From Bdellovibrionota bacterium (GTDB taxonomy: Bacteria > Bdellovibrionota > Bdellovibrionia > Bdellovibrionales > JAEYZS01): a stretch of 34,684 nucleotides of DNA. This document shows positions 7,950 through 16,911 of this stretch, piece after piece. The translations under genes were made by a program, and so were the position numbers. The stretch is taken from positions 1 to 34,684 of the forward strand of contig CAUJDY010000040.1 of assembly GCA_963169805.1 (NCBI GenBank), in the 5' to 3' direction. The notes under the pieces are model-generated. The model was given only the letters and a program-made list of their open reading frames with translations. It was not told the DNA's origin and did not search any database. Numbering within the stretch: position 1 is the first letter of the stretch; each line of letters opens with the position of its first letter.

Positions 7950-9491
7950 CTATTGTTTATAGCGTTTGTAAATTTCTTGTAGCTCAAATATCAATTCTTG
8001 GTATGGCTTTATATTAAAGCCATCATTCTGTAAGTCAGCGGAGTTGTGCATAAGCCAGGCATGTGTTTCATCTAACAAAACACCTTTTCTATAGTCTGAA
8101 TATGTTTTGGCTAAAAATTGAGTCACAGGCTTAATGTTGTACTTGTGGAGTGCGGCAAGAATTTCTTTTTTATAATTCTCATTTTTTGAAAATAGTGCGT
8201 GAGCAATTTCATGATCTAAAGTTGTTCCTTCAGAATCTTTTGCCGTTGCAATCACATAGAATTTTGAGTGCCTATAGCTCTTAAAAAACTTTAATAACAA
8301 CTTTTCTTCTTTCGTCAAATACTTGAATTGACCTTTAAAAAACGATTCAAATACATATCCAGGAAAATTAAATCCATCCCCCCAAAATGTGTAGTAATCA
8401 AATCGCCCTTTTCTTCTTCTATAATCTTCTTGAAATTCTTTTCGAGTAAAGGGCCTGTGGTAAAAGGATGGAGATTCATAGTACTCTTGAAAGCGAATCA
8501 AAGTCTTAGCCATTTCTCTTTTTTTGTGAAATGCAAGATGGAATACTCCTGGCATAATTTGTAATACACTAAACAGCTCGGAGGTGTTGACGGTCTCTAC
8601 TTTGGTTGTAGGTACTCTCTCAATAACAATTAAGTCATCCATCTCCCTGTAAGGAATAAGGTTTAAGTCTTCGGGGATTCTATCTAGAGTATTTATTTTT
8701 TCATATGCAATCGCATCAATGGCAGCAATATAGGTGTGTTGGTAGCTAAGCCAGGACTCATCTGACGCTCTTACGAACTCCATTTCTATTCTCTGTGCAA
8801 TGTGATGTGCAATAAAATAGTTTCTAATTTCAGTAGGTAGTAATTTTAAGAGTTCGCTTTCAATAATTTCATGGCTAATTAGAAAGGGAAGAAATTTATT
8901 ACTCTTAAAATCATTATCAATATACACCCGTCTTTGGAGGCTGCTGTATCCAGCTATATAGGGTATTTCAAAATCCTTATTTACTTCATAAGTAGAGATA
9001 AGATCATTCATTGCACTTACAAAGGAGAGTTTATCAAAGTTCCCCAAAAGCTTTCCCGTGCCGTATCCAATGGTTTGAGCTGAATGTTTAAGTATTGCTT
9101 GGGCAATTGTAAGGGAGCTTTTTTGAGAAAGACCAAGGTTTCTGGATGATTGATATATAAGAGCTGTTGGAGTAATGAGTTGTTTTAAGTCTTGATCGGG
9201 GAGCTTTTGTATCCACTGTGCAATTTCAACACGTGCATAGACAGTCTTATGTTGAATTTCAAATAACTCAGATTGTTCTCTAAAAATAATTTTATAATGA
9301 GTTGATAGGATGTTTAGAGTATTCTTGAGTTGGAATTTATTATTTTGAGTGATTTTTTTGAATCGGCTAAGTCGTTCTTGCTCAATTAATGACTCGTATG
9401 TAATTTCGGATTTGCCAAAGAATTCGAAGCACGAATTCTTTGCATGCAATAAATTGATGATTAAAAAAAATGCAGTAAATAGGCATTTCAT
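7950..9491 (-). CDS. Secreted putative metalloprotease, 513 aa, CxxFF N-terminus
   Basis: A signal peptide (MKCLFTAFFLIINLLHA) is followed at once by KNSCFEFF, a signature shared with three other exported proteins in this window. Most of the chain is unrecognised. Near the end, LDHEIAHALF holds an HEXXH motif (H427, E428, H431; bases 8199-8213), and LLDETHAW, 47 residues beyond the motif glutamate, offers E475 or H477 as a third ligand. A second HE pair (SHEIIESE) lies mid-protein. I infer a zinc-dependent hydrolase of unknown substrate. The ribosome-binding site is dominated by a run of eight G (C8 on the plus strand, 9496-9503). The gene converges on ctpA with a four-base gap. Confidence 0.75.
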   Translation of the reverse strand: MKCLFTAFFLIINLLHAKNSCFEFFGKSEITYESLIEQERLSRFKKITQNNKFQLKNTLNILSTHYKIIFREQSELFEIQHKTVYARVEIAQWIQKLPDQDLKQLITPTALIYQSSRNLGLSQKSSLTIAQAILKHSAQTIGYGTGKLLGNFDKLSFVSAMNDLISTYEVNKDFEIPYIAGYSSLQRRVYIDNDFKSNKFLPFLISHEIIESELLKLLPTEIRNYFIAHHIAQRIEMEFVRASDESWLSYQHTYIAAIDAIAYEKINTLDRIPEDLNLIPYREMDDLIVIERVPTTKVETVNTSELFSVLQIMPGVFHLAFHKKREMAKTLIRFQEYYESPSFYHRPFTRKEFQEDYRRRKGRFDYYTFWGDGFNFPGYVFESFFKGQFKYLTKEEKLLLKFFKSYRHSKFYVIATAKDSEGTTLDHEIAHALFSKNENYKKEILAALHKYNIKPVTQFLAKTYSDYRKGVLLDETHAWLMHNSADLQNDGFNIKPYQELIFELQEIYKRYKQ

Positions 9492-9523
9492 ATCTCCCCC
9501 CCCTAAAAGCTAAAAGAGTTTTC

Positions 9524-10822
9524 CTAATTTAGCTTTTCTTTTGCGACTTCTTCTATTTGGGATTTAGAAATAAGGTACTCAATTACTTTTTCTTCAGTAA
9601 TCATATTCTTAAGTCTATTTTTGTTATCAGGCTGCGAGTAAATTGAGCGAACCTTTTCTTCTTCAATTCCTGTTTGTGAAATATAAGATTGAATTCTTGC
9701 TTCAATATCGTTGTCTTCAGCGTTCAGCTTTTCTAGGTCTGCAATTTTATTGACCAAGTAGCTAGATTGAATAATGAATGTTGCTGTTTGTGTAAAATCT
9801 TGGTCCCACTTGCTAGCATAGTCATTCAACTGATCTTTTGATAAACCCATATTTCCCATTCTCTGAAATGTATCTTGAATGAGAAATTCTTTTTGTCTCT
9901 GTAATAATGTTTTTGGAACATCAAAAGGATTTTCTTCGGCCAGTTTTCTTAAAAGTCTATTTTTGAGATCTTCTTGGATTCTTTTTTCTTCTGTTGTTTT
10001 GTAATCAAGTTCGATTGCTTCTTTGAGCTTATCAACAGTGTCAAAACCTATTGTTTTTGCAAACTCATCGTTTAGTTCTGGAAGAACCTTCTTTTTAAGT
10101 TCTTTTAGAGTGATTTTAAATTGTACTGGTTTGCCAGCGATTTCTTTTGCATGGTACTCATCTGGGAATTTTAAATTTGCTGTGATTGTTACGCCAACCT
10201 TCATTCCCACAACAGCTTCTTCGAAGCCATCGATAAAGCTTTTTGATCCTAAATCAAGAGCGTGCCCTGTACCTGATCCATTTGGAAGTGGAGCTCCGTC
10301 AACAATGCCTTCAAAATCAATGACTGCTACGTCGCCCATTTGAGCTGCTCTATCGTCAAGAACAGGAGCAGTTTCTGCTCGGCTGGAACGGATATTATCA
10401 ATTGTTTTTTGAACATGACTTGCATCAAAATTAAGTTTTTCTTTTTGTATTTTTAAACCTTGGTATTTTTTAACTTCAACTTCTGGATGAACTTCAAATG
10501 TTAATGAAAATAGGAAAGGTTTGTTTTCATCGAGCTCTTGTACCTGAAGTTGTGGTTGGTTAATTGGGTTGAGTCCTTTTTCATCAAGTGCATTGTAGAA
10601 ATTTTCTTCAACCAAATGTTGGATAACGTGGCTATCTACCTGGTCTTTAAAGTTTGTTTTGATGACATTCATTGGAACTTTGCCCGCGCGAAATCCCTTA
10701 ATTTTAGCGTTTTTTTGTACTTCCTCGTAAGCATGCTGGTATTCTTTTTGAACAGCTTCAACTGGAATTTCAAATGAGATTTTTCTTTCAAGCTTACTGA
10801 CTTCTTCGATTTTAAACGACAT
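9524..10822 (-). CDS. tig: Trigger factor
   Basis: This is the ribosome-bound chaperone and peptidyl-prolyl isomerase that meets nascent chains. At 432 aa it has the normal length. The ribosome-docking signature GFRAGKVP is at residues 43-50, the same position as in E. coli. The FKBP-type domain lies at ~155-245 (GDVAVIDFEGIVDG, FIDGFEEAVVGMKVG) and the helical C-terminal chaperone domain follows. The start ATG at 10822 has a good AAGGAG upstream. In many bacteria tig lies directly before clpP; here clpP-clpX-lon is about 9.5 kb away. The gene is divergent from the ATPase cluster, and the secreted metalloprotease follows on the same strand after a 32-base gap. Confidence 0.97.
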   Translation of the reverse strand: MSFKIEEVSKLERKISFEIPVEAVQKEYQHAYEEVQKNAKIKGFRAGKVPMNVIKTNFKDQVDSHVIQHLVEENFYNALDEKGLNPINQPQLQVQELDENKPFLFSLTFEVHPEVEVKKYQGLKIQKEKLNFDASHVQKTIDNIRSSRAETAPVLDDRAAQMGDVAVIDFEGIVDGAPLPNGSGTGHALDLGSKSFIDGFEEAVVGMKVGVTITANLKFPDEYHAKEIAGKPVQFKITLKELKKKVLPELNDEFAKTIGFDTVDKLKEAIELDYKTTEEKRIQEDLKNRLLRKLAEENPFDVPKTLLQRQKEFLIQDTFQRMGNMGLSKDQLNDYASKWDQDFTQTATFIIQSSYLVNKIADLEKLNAEDNDIEARIQSYISQTGIEEEKVRSIYSQPDNKNRLKNMITEEKVIEYLISKSQIEEVAKEKLN

Positions 10823-10993
10823 GATAGTGTCTCCTTACTTCTTTAACTCTCAAGCCGGAGATTCGCAAAAAAGAAGCCCGGCATTTCCTAAATATTTTAA
10901 GGTTCGACCCTATGCGATAGATATCCAAAAATCAACACTTTATCGTTTCAGCAAATCCTTGTTTTTTGCCCCCAAGAGCCGTCATAATGGCCT
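10823..10993. other. Divergent intergenic region tig / ATPase cluster
   Basis: These 171 bases must carry the tig promoter (minus) and the promoter of the ATPase-gshA run (plus). I see the tig ribosome-binding site (AAGGAG on the minus strand) and a weak inverted repeat GCCGG...CCGGC (10854-10882). I find no promoter hexamers good enough to call. Confidence 0.4.
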
Positions 10994-11857
10994 ATGCAAT
11001 TAAAGCCCCTCATATTTGTAACTGGTAAGGGTGGAGTCGGTAAATCCACAATCGCTGCTGCTTTAGCTTTGGGTCTTTCTCAAAAAGGAAAGCGTGTTCT
11101 GCTTGTGGAGTTTGGCGAGAAAAGCTTTTTTGAGAAATTTTTTCAATTACCTAGGGTGGGTTATAAGCCACACGTTATATCGAGCGGGCTTGAGCTTAGC
11201 CTGTGGGACTATATCTCCTGTTTGAGAGAGTATGTAGGGTTTTATGTAAAGACAGACAAAGTGTTTGATCTTTTTTTCTCGAATCAAATTGTGCAAAAAT
11301 TTATTCAAGCTGCCCCATCTCTGAAAGAGTTAGCTCTTCTTGGTAAAGCTACAAGTCAGCCACGAAAAGTGGGCCCATCATTAGGTTATGATCATATCAT
11401 CATAGACTCTTATTCTACAGGTCATCACAAAGCTCTTTTGAAGGCGCCATTTGGTATGTCCGAAGTCATTCAGAGGGGGCCAATGGGTGTGCATAGCAGG
11501 GAGATGATTCGAGTCATTCAAGATCCGACGTATACACAGCACTTTATTGTTCTTAAACCAGAAGAGCTACCAGTGGTTGAGGGTTTGGAATTGCAGTCAC
11601 AACTTCGAACAGATTTTTTGATTGAAGCGCATCTGGTGTGCAATCAGATATTAACATATCCTAAAATATCAAACACGGCATCTGAGCCTGTGGAAGTTTT
11701 TTTTAGAGAGGAAAATGAGCTACAAAAAAAGTATTTAAACCTACTTGAAGATAAAAGAGCGCTGACGGCTCAACACTGTTTTCACAAAAAAGATAAAATT
11801 GCTTTTTTAAACTCTATTTTTAGAGATCTTGTTGCCTCTGGGGTGGTGATTCCATGA
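10994..11857 (+). CDS. ArsA/Get3-like ATPase, first of a tandem pair
   Basis: This is a SIMIBI-class P-loop ATPase of the anion-transporting/Get3 group. The deviant Walker A GKGGVGKST is at residues 11-19, with the signature lysine typical of proteins that work as nucleotide-sandwich dimers. The switch region reads IIIDSYSTGHHKALL where the family usually has DTAPTGH, and the first switch reads VEFGEKS rather than the usual DPA pattern, so this copy is diverged. No membrane segment is seen. Its stop overlaps the second ATPase in an ATGA. Tandem diverged pairs are also known in mycobacteria (Rv3679-Rv3680), where they form a heteromer; the same is plausible here. The cargo or partner is unknown. 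Confidence 0.85.
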   Translation: MQLKPLIFVTGKGGVGKSTIAAALALGLSQKGKRVLLVEFGEKSFFEKFFQLPRVGYKPHVISSGLELSLWDYISCLREYVGFYVKTDKVFDLFFSNQIVQKFIQAAPSLKELALLGKATSQPRKVGPSLGYDHIIIDSYSTGHHKALLKAPFGMSEVIQRGPMGVHSREMIRVIQDPTYTQHFIVLKPEELPVVEGLELQSQLRTDFLIEAHLVCNQILTYPKISNTASEPVEVFFREENELQKKYLNLLEDKRALTAQHCFHKKDKIAFLNSIFRDLVASGVVIP

Positions 11858-12903
11858 GAGATCTTATTCAAAAACATAAAATTTTTGTATGCGCAGGAAG
11901 TGGGGGCGTTGGTAAAACAACAGTGTCATCTTCTATAGCGCTGCTAGCCGCCTCTATGGGAAAGAAGGTTTTATTGTTCACAATAGATCCCTCTAGAAGG
12001 CTTGCAACATGTTTGGGATTAGACAGCTGGAATGGAGAAATTGTTTCGGTTAAAAACTTTGAATCAGGAGGGGTTTTGTATGCCTCAATGGTGGATCATA
12101 AAAAAATTTTTGATGAGTTTGTAAAAGAAAATAGTCCTTCGAAACAAGATTCAGAGAGGATGTTAAAAAATAGACTTTATAAGGAACTCTCAACAAATCT
12201 AAGCGGATCCCAGGAGTTTACGTCTCTTAGATCCCTACAAAAGGCTGTGGACTCTAAGCAGTATGATTTTATTGTCCTAGATACACCGCCAGCTCAGCAT
12301 ACTCTGGATTTTGTCAAGGCGCCTCAGGTGTTGTTCAATTTATTTAGTGGGCCAGTGGTTGAGTGGTTCCGAAAATTGACTCAAAAAAAATCAGGTATTT
12401 TGTCAATTCTGAGCAAGGGAACTCAAGCTGCTGTAGCAGTTCTGGAGAAAATAACGGGCGCAGAATTTATTACTGAACTTCAAGATTTTTTTGTAAGTGT
12501 ATCAAATTGGAGTCCTTCTATACAAAATATGGTGATCCAAGCTCAAAAAATACTGATGGGGCAAGATACTGCTTTTTTGATTATTACAAATTTAGATGAA
12601 GCGCGGATCATAGAGGCCCAAGATAATATTAAGGACTTTAAGAGGCTTGGTTTTTCTGTAAAATCAATAGTTGTTAATAGAATGACCCCGGATTTTGAAT
12701 TGATGTCAGTTCATAATCAGCAAGTTATAGATCTTTATCAAAATTTAAAACAATCTGAAGCAGAACAAGTATCTGAAGTTATTAAGCAGTCTACGCCTGG
12801 AATTCAGTTTTACAAACTTCCAAAGATCCTTTTTAATGAAGAGGAGTTGGCAGGACTTGTTGAGTTATCCCAAGCATTCAAATCTATTGAGGTGAAACAA
12901 TGA
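11854..12903 (+). CDS. ArsA/Get3-like ATPase, second of a tandem pair
   Basis: This 349-aa P-loop ATPase has GSGGVGKTT at residues 15-23, a canonical switch I LLFTIDPSRRLATCLGL and switch II FIVLDTPPAQHTLDFV, so it keeps the family motifs better than the gene before it. The Get3/ArsA family senses nucleotide state to bind hydrophobic cargo or anions. No metalloid-binding cysteine triplet is seen, so an arsenite pump role is unlikely. It overlaps its neighbours by four bases on both sides. The likely product is a cytoplasmic heterodimer with the first ATPase, possibly linked to the TPR lipoprotein and the EI24-like membrane protein made from the same message. Confidence 0.88.
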   Translation: MRDLIQKHKIFVCAGSGGVGKTTVSSSIALLAASMGKKVLLFTIDPSRRLATCLGLDSWNGEIVSVKNFESGGVLYASMVDHKKIFDEFVKENSPSKQDSERMLKNRLYKELSTNLSGSQEFTSLRSLQKAVDSKQYDFIVLDTPPAQHTLDFVKAPQVLFNLFSGPVVEWFRKLTQKKSGILSILSKGTQAAVAVLEKITGAEFITELQDFFVSVSNWSPSIQNMVIQAQKILMGQDTAFLIITNLDEARIIEAQDNIKDFKRLGFSVKSIVVNRMTPDFELMSVHNQQVIDLYQNLKQSEAEQVSEVIKQSTPGIQFYKLPKILFNEEELAGLVELSQAFKSIEVKQ

Positions 12904-13997
12904 AAACAATGAACGCAGCATTGGTGGTGATTTTTCTAATTTCTTGCCAGATTGTTGAGAGAAAACGACCGTCTGATATACCGGCTTCAGATGCTACATT
13001 TGAAAATGCAGTTGTTTACTATAGAAAAGGGCAACATGAAAAATCTTTTGCTTCTATTGAGGCTTATCTGCTGGCATATCCTCAAACGACAAAATTAGTC
13101 GAGTCGCTTTATCTGAGAGGAAGAAACGAGAGGTTTTTAGCAAAATATGTTAATTGCCTAGAGACTTTTCAAAATATTATAGAGTTAACAAAAAATAAAA
13201 AAGATAGTTACTTCAATTATGCTCTTTATCAAAGTGGTATTTGCTATGAAATGTTGGGGGATATAGAAAAGGCAATTGCGGTGTACCAAGACGCGCTAAG
13301 AGCAACGGGTTCGCTTCCCGCTCAGCTTCGGGACCTTGAAATTCCATCTAGATTAGCTTTGTGCTACTCCCGGTTGGGAGAGAAGCAAGCCGCAGAGAAG
13401 TATAACAAAAAACTGCAAATTTCACTTAAGGAATACTTATCAAAAAAACAATTTACAAAAGAAGAAAAAGAATTTTATGCAGAAATTCTTTTTAGTATGT
13501 CTTCGTTAGAAATACCTCTCAAAGATCAGCAAGACTTTGACGCTGTACTTACATCTCTTGAAATGAATCAAGTAACTCTCATACAGCTATTAAAGTTCAA
13601 TATTCAACCCTACACTTTAAAAGCTCTAAATATATACGTGCAAAATTATACGAATTTACATGAGTATTTAGTGCAGCTTAGAATTAATGAAGGGATTGAC
13701 CCAACGTTATCAAATCGAGGCAAGCAACAGATACAAAAAGAAATGGCCTTTAAGGTTTTGGAAAATATAGAATCTTTAGAGGTTTTATTATTACCAGAAG
13801 CTATGCAGCCAGATCTATCCGCAGAATTTGAAAAGCTAAAAGAAATTAAAGGTAAGTTTGAGCTCATGTCGGTACAAAGAATGTCTGGCGATGGATTAAC
13901 GCCGGACGCTCAGAGACGTGAAAGTCTTAAAAAGGAAGGTAAGGTCATTGATAAACCAACAGTGCTAGAGGAAAAATCACAGCAGGAGAAAAAGTAA
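12900..13997 (+). CDS. TPR-repeat lipoprotein, 365 aa
   Basis: The signal peptide ends in a clean lipobox LISC with C16 as the lipidated residue. Residues ~30-170 form tetratricopeptide-like helical pairs (FENAVVYYRKGQHEKSFASI, NYALYQSGICYEMLGDIEKA, LALCYSRLGEKQAAEKY). The rest is helical, and the last ~40 residues are Lys/Glu-rich and probably disordered. TPR lipoproteins act as scaffolds at the inner face of the outer membrane or in the periplasm. It overlaps the second ATPase (ATGA) and the next gene (TAATG), so expression is tightly coupled. The functional link to the cytoplasmic ATPases is inferred from this packing only. Confidence 0.85.
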   Translation: MKTMNAALVVIFLISCQIVERKRPSDIPASDATFENAVVYYRKGQHEKSFASIEAYLLAYPQTTKLVESLYLRGRNERFLAKYVNCLETFQNIIELTKNKKDSYFNYALYQSGICYEMLGDIEKAIAVYQDALRATGSLPAQLRDLEIPSRLALCYSRLGEKQAAEKYNKKLQISLKEYLSKKQFTKEEKEFYAEILFSMSSLEIPLKDQQDFDAVLTSLEMNQVTLIQLLKFNIQPYTLKALNIYVQNYTNLHEYLVQLRINEGIDPTLSNRGKQQIQKEMAFKVLENIESLEVLLLPEAMQPDLSAEFEKLKEIKGKFELMSVQRMSGDGLTPDAQRRESLKKEGKVIDKPTVLEEKSQQEKK

Positions 13998-14704
13998 TGT
14001 CAGAAGGATTTAAATTTTTTATAAGAGCACTTAAGCTTATTTCTCAAGATAGAGAAATAAAGTATTTGTCTCTGGCTCCTGTCTTTATATTCATTCTCAT
14101 TTTACTTGTTGGGCTAGTTGGCGGCGTCTTTTACATTGATGATCTGATGAATATCTTTCTTGCGGATCAGATGATGCAAATGAATTCAAGTATTCGAATA
14201 TTGATTTATGTTTTAGGGTTTCTATTGTTTGGATTTTTCTATTATGTAATCGCGTTTGTGGCTACTTCACTGGTTAGTATCCCTTTTTGCTCTAAAATAT
14301 CAGACAAAGTTATTCAAAACCATACGCAGCTGAAAATTGAATCTACAACCCTTAAAGAGGATATAGTCTCTTTTTTTAAGATGCTAAAAGCTGGCTTGGT
14401 GAAGGCTTTGTTTCTGGTAGCTATAGGAATTATGCTATTTATTTGCAGTTTTATTCCTGTATTAGCACCTCTTGCTTTTTTTACATCCATATTCATATTG
14501 GCTTTTGATAGTACTGATTTTGTATTTGAAAGATTTAACTATGGATTTAGGCAAAGGATTGCGTTTTTGAAGAAAAATCTTTTCGCCTACCTAGGGCTGA
14601 CACTTGGACTTTGTTTAGTTGTAGTTATTCCATTTGTACAATTTTTGGTACTACCTTTGGCGGTTTGTGGATCGACTCTGTTGTTTGCAAATAAGATGCG
14701 TTAA
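13997..14704 (+). CDS. EI24/CysZ-like integral membrane protein
   Basis: There are several hydrophobic segments, at ~residues 25-47 (LAPVFIFILILLVGLVGGVF), 68-95, 135-175 and 195-225, and no signal peptide. The beginning, GFKFFIRALKLISQDREIKYL, and the end, QFLVLPLAVCGSTLLF, fit the EI24/CysZ superfamily of inner-membrane proteins. CysZ members take up sulfate, and a neighbouring gshA (cysteine use) makes a sulfur link attractive. However, many EI24-type bacterial proteins are not sulfate transporters, and no other cys genes are here. AGGAG sits just before the ATG. Confidence 0.8.
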   Translation: MSEGFKFFIRALKLISQDREIKYLSLAPVFIFILILLVGLVGGVFYIDDLMNIFLADQMMQMNSSIRILIYVLGFLLFGFFYYVIAFVATSLVSIPFCSKISDKVIQNHTQLKIESTTLKEDIVSFFKMLKAGLVKALFLVAIGIMLFICSFIPVLAPLAFFTSIFILAFDSTDFVFERFNYGFRQRIAFLKKNLFAYLGLTLGLCLVVVIPFVQFLVLPLAVCGSTLLFANKMR

Positions 14705-14721
14705 CAAAAAAAGGTTAAAAT

Positions 14722-15951
14722 ATGATCAAAGAAGATATTCATAATTTAATATGTAAAAATCGAAAACAAGTTGATCAATGGTTTTCTGATAGAAGATCTC
14801 AAATTCAGTTACCATTTTATACAAGTGTGGATGTTCGTGATTCTGGTTTTAAGGTGGTCAGCGTAGATGCAAATATTTATCCTGCTGGTTTTAATAATAT
14901 TTGTCCAACAGACAAAGAAGAGGCCCCAGATATAGTCAGACATTACATAGTGAATACGTATGGTTCTCAAATTCAAAAAATTGCAATTTTAGCTGAGGAG
15001 CACTCTAAGAATGCATTTTATTGGGAGAATATGAAGTGGATTATGAGTATGATTTCCAGAGCAGGATTTGAGGTTAGGGTTTGCTTTCCTCAAGACTTGC
15101 AATCGGAGATGCTTTTTGACTCTTCGTCTGGAGAGAAAATTAAAGTAAGCCCTTTTAAAAAAGTGGATGGTTTTCTAGTAGGACAAGATGGATTCACGCC
15201 TGATATTATTATTAGTAACAATGATTTTTCAAATGCCTATGAGCAGTGGGCTCAAGATCTGAAGGTTCCAATTAATCCGCCTAGAGGGTTAGGTTGGCAC
15301 CAAAGGAAGAAGAGTGATCACTTTAAATTTTACAATCAACTGGCATCTGAGTTTGCTCAAGTTCTTGGGGTAGATCCATGGACTTTTACTGTACAGACAG
15401 AAATTTACTCTGACTTTAATGTGAATGATCTGGACTCAAGAGAAGCACTTGCTGTTCAAGTTGGAAAAATGCTTACTCAGATTGAAAGTAAGTACCGCAC
15501 ACTCAATCTTGATTCAAGGCCAACTGTTTTTATAAAAAATAACTCTGGTACGTATGGATTAGGGGTAATGAGTGTTCAATCTGTAGATGAAGTTAAGCAG
15601 ATGAACAGTAAAATGCGCGGAAAAATGAATGCTGCTAAAGGTGGAAAAGACGTTACAGAAGTTATTTTACAAGAAGGTGTGCCGACCTCTTTAATTCAAG
15701 GGAATGAAGTTGCAGAGCCTGTTATTTATATTATTGGGTGTGATTTAGCGGGTGGTTTTTTTAGGACACATACTCAAAAGGGTCCTGATGACAGTTTGAA
15801 TTCTCCGGGAGCAGTCTTTAAACGCATGTGTGTGAGTGATTTGAAAGTAGATATGGGCGGATGTCCGATTGAAAACGTCTATGGTTGGGTTGCTCGACTC
15901 TCTTCCTTAGCCATTGGTTTCGAGGCCAAAGAAAAAGGAATCAAAATATAA
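14722..15951 (+). CDS. gshA: Glutamate-cysteine ligase, A. ferrooxidans type
   Basis: It catalyses the first step of glutathione synthesis, ATP-dependent joining of glutamate and cysteine, in the cytoplasm. The 409-aa protein matches the family first described from Acidithiobacillus ferrooxidans, distinct from the E. coli and plant types. Recognisable stretches are VVSVDANIYPAGFNNICPTD near residues 45-65, INPPRGLGWHQRKKSDHFKF and KNNSGTYGLGVMSV, the last a Gly-rich ATP-grasp-like segment. It starts 17 bases after the EI24-like gene with an AAGGTT site. No gshB is in the window. The stop codon TAA forms the outer end of the large palindrome that follows. Confidence 0.88.
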   Translation: MIKEDIHNLICKNRKQVDQWFSDRRSQIQLPFYTSVDVRDSGFKVVSVDANIYPAGFNNICPTDKEEAPDIVRHYIVNTYGSQIQKIAILAEEHSKNAFYWENMKWIMSMISRAGFEVRVCFPQDLQSEMLFDSSSGEKIKVSPFKKVDGFLVGQDGFTPDIIISNNDFSNAYEQWAQDLKVPINPPRGLGWHQRKKSDHFKFYNQLASEFAQVLGVDPWTFTVQTEIYSDFNVNDLDSREALAVQVGKMLTQIESKYRTLNLDSRPTVFIKNNSGTYGLGVMSVQSVDEVKQMNSKMRGKMNAAKGGKDVTEVILQEGVPTSLIQGNEVAEPVIYIIGCDLAGGFFRTHTQKGPDDSLNSPGAVFKRMCVSDLKVDMGGCPIENVYGWVARLSSLAIGFEAKEKGIKI

Positions 15952-16056
15952 CCGAAAGGTACGGCGCCACTGTTGGTTTAGCATTGCATCAAATACAACG
16001 AATGATGTGTATTTGATGCAATGCTAAACCAACAGTGGCGCCGTACCTTTTGGTTA
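15949..16056. terminator. 108-base near-perfect palindrome between converging genes
   Basis: Two 49-base arms (15949-15997 and 16008-16056) pair at 48 of 49 positions around a 10-base loop. The only mismatch (15954/16051) is G-U in plus-strand RNA. The outer three bases of the left arm are the gshA stop codon, and those of the right arm are the stop of the minus-strand gene. It is most simply a bidirectional terminator or 3'-end stabiliser, but there is no run of T after either arm. It is much longer than ordinary terminators. Confidence 0.75.
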
Positions 16057-16701
16057 AAATGGGGCCCAATCCATAGTGATTGGTTTTTGGGAAAGTTCAA
16101 AAATTTCTTTTCGCTCTATGGTAACTTTTTTTCCAACTGAGTTCGTATGGTCAAATTCAATTTTAGATAGGACCCAGTATTCTGGCCAAGCATCATAAAT
16201 ATTTTTAAAAGAGAAGGTCGTATTTTCACTTACTTTAAAACTAATATCTGTATCAGTGGGTTTGAGTTTGAATATGTCATCGACTGGAATTCGCACGGGC
16301 ACTGGTAATTTTGTACGGTCTGAGACTATACAGGGAGATGTAATCACTAAAGTAGGTCGTTCTCCACTAGAAGCAATACCTTCTGCCTCAAAGGTCAACT
16401 TATACTCATTAAAGTATCCGCACAGAGTTTCTCCTGTGGAGCTCTCTTTGACTAAAAAATTTCTCACTTGTACTTGGAATTCTCTTTGTAATTTGGCTAC
16501 TTTCAAGCTTGATACAATCTCTTTGTTAAGTGCTGAATGAAGAGTGGATTCTGGTTTAAACATTTCAAAAAAATCTTGATTCTCAACGGCTGCAGGATAT
16601 CTATCTGGTCTGAATCCTATAAATGATGCTAGCCATGCAAAAAAGCAAACGGCTAATACTACAAACATCATTTTTTTGTACTGCTCACAAAATTTTTTCA
16701 T
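16054..16701 (-). CDS. Membrane-anchored hypothetical protein, 215 aa
   Basis: I do not recognise this protein. One hydrophobic segment at residues ~11-30 (MMFVVLAVCFFAWLASFIGF) follows a Lys-rich start, giving a bitopic inner-membrane protein or an uncleaved signal. The rest is predicted periplasmic, beta-rich in the second half, with two cysteines in that part (LCGYF, SPCIVS) that could form a disulfide. It ends inside the palindrome and faces gshA. Upstream it is divergent from the clostripain-family gene across ~210 bases. Confidence 0.7.
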   Translation of the reverse strand: MKKFCEQYKKMMFVVLAVCFFAWLASFIGFRPDRYPAAVENQDFFEMFKPESTLHSALNKEIVSSLKVAKLQREFQVQVRNFLVKESSTGETLCGYFNEYKLTFEAEGIASSGERPTLVITSPCIVSDRTKLPVPVRIPVDDIFKLKPTDTDISFKVSENTTFSFKNIYDAWPEYWVLSKIEFDHTNSVGKKVTIERKEIFELSQKPITMDWAPF

Positions 16702-16911
16702 AAGTATTTGATCTCATATGCTATTTCGGCAGACTCGCCTAAAGACTTTCTATGTTTAAAAAAAACTAGACCTTCGAACTGTTAAGTTGCGAGTTCAAAT
16801 ATAAATGCATCCGTAGAAAAGACTTTAGTCCAGAAAAGAAATTACTCTACTGAATCAATTCAACATTCCTAAACGGCAGAGGGATGCTTGAGGTGTTCGG
16901 AGGGGAACAAC

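Noticed and set aside
10854-10882. GCCGG...CCGGC inverted repeat downstream of the tig start
   Set aside because: A five-base stem with a long loop is not distinguishable from chance.
10821-11003. 60-codon plus-strand frame across the tig/ATPase intergenic region
   Set aside because: It overlaps the tig start and the ATPase start, has no ribosome-binding site and has a composition unlike the neighbouring proteins. It is most likely chance.
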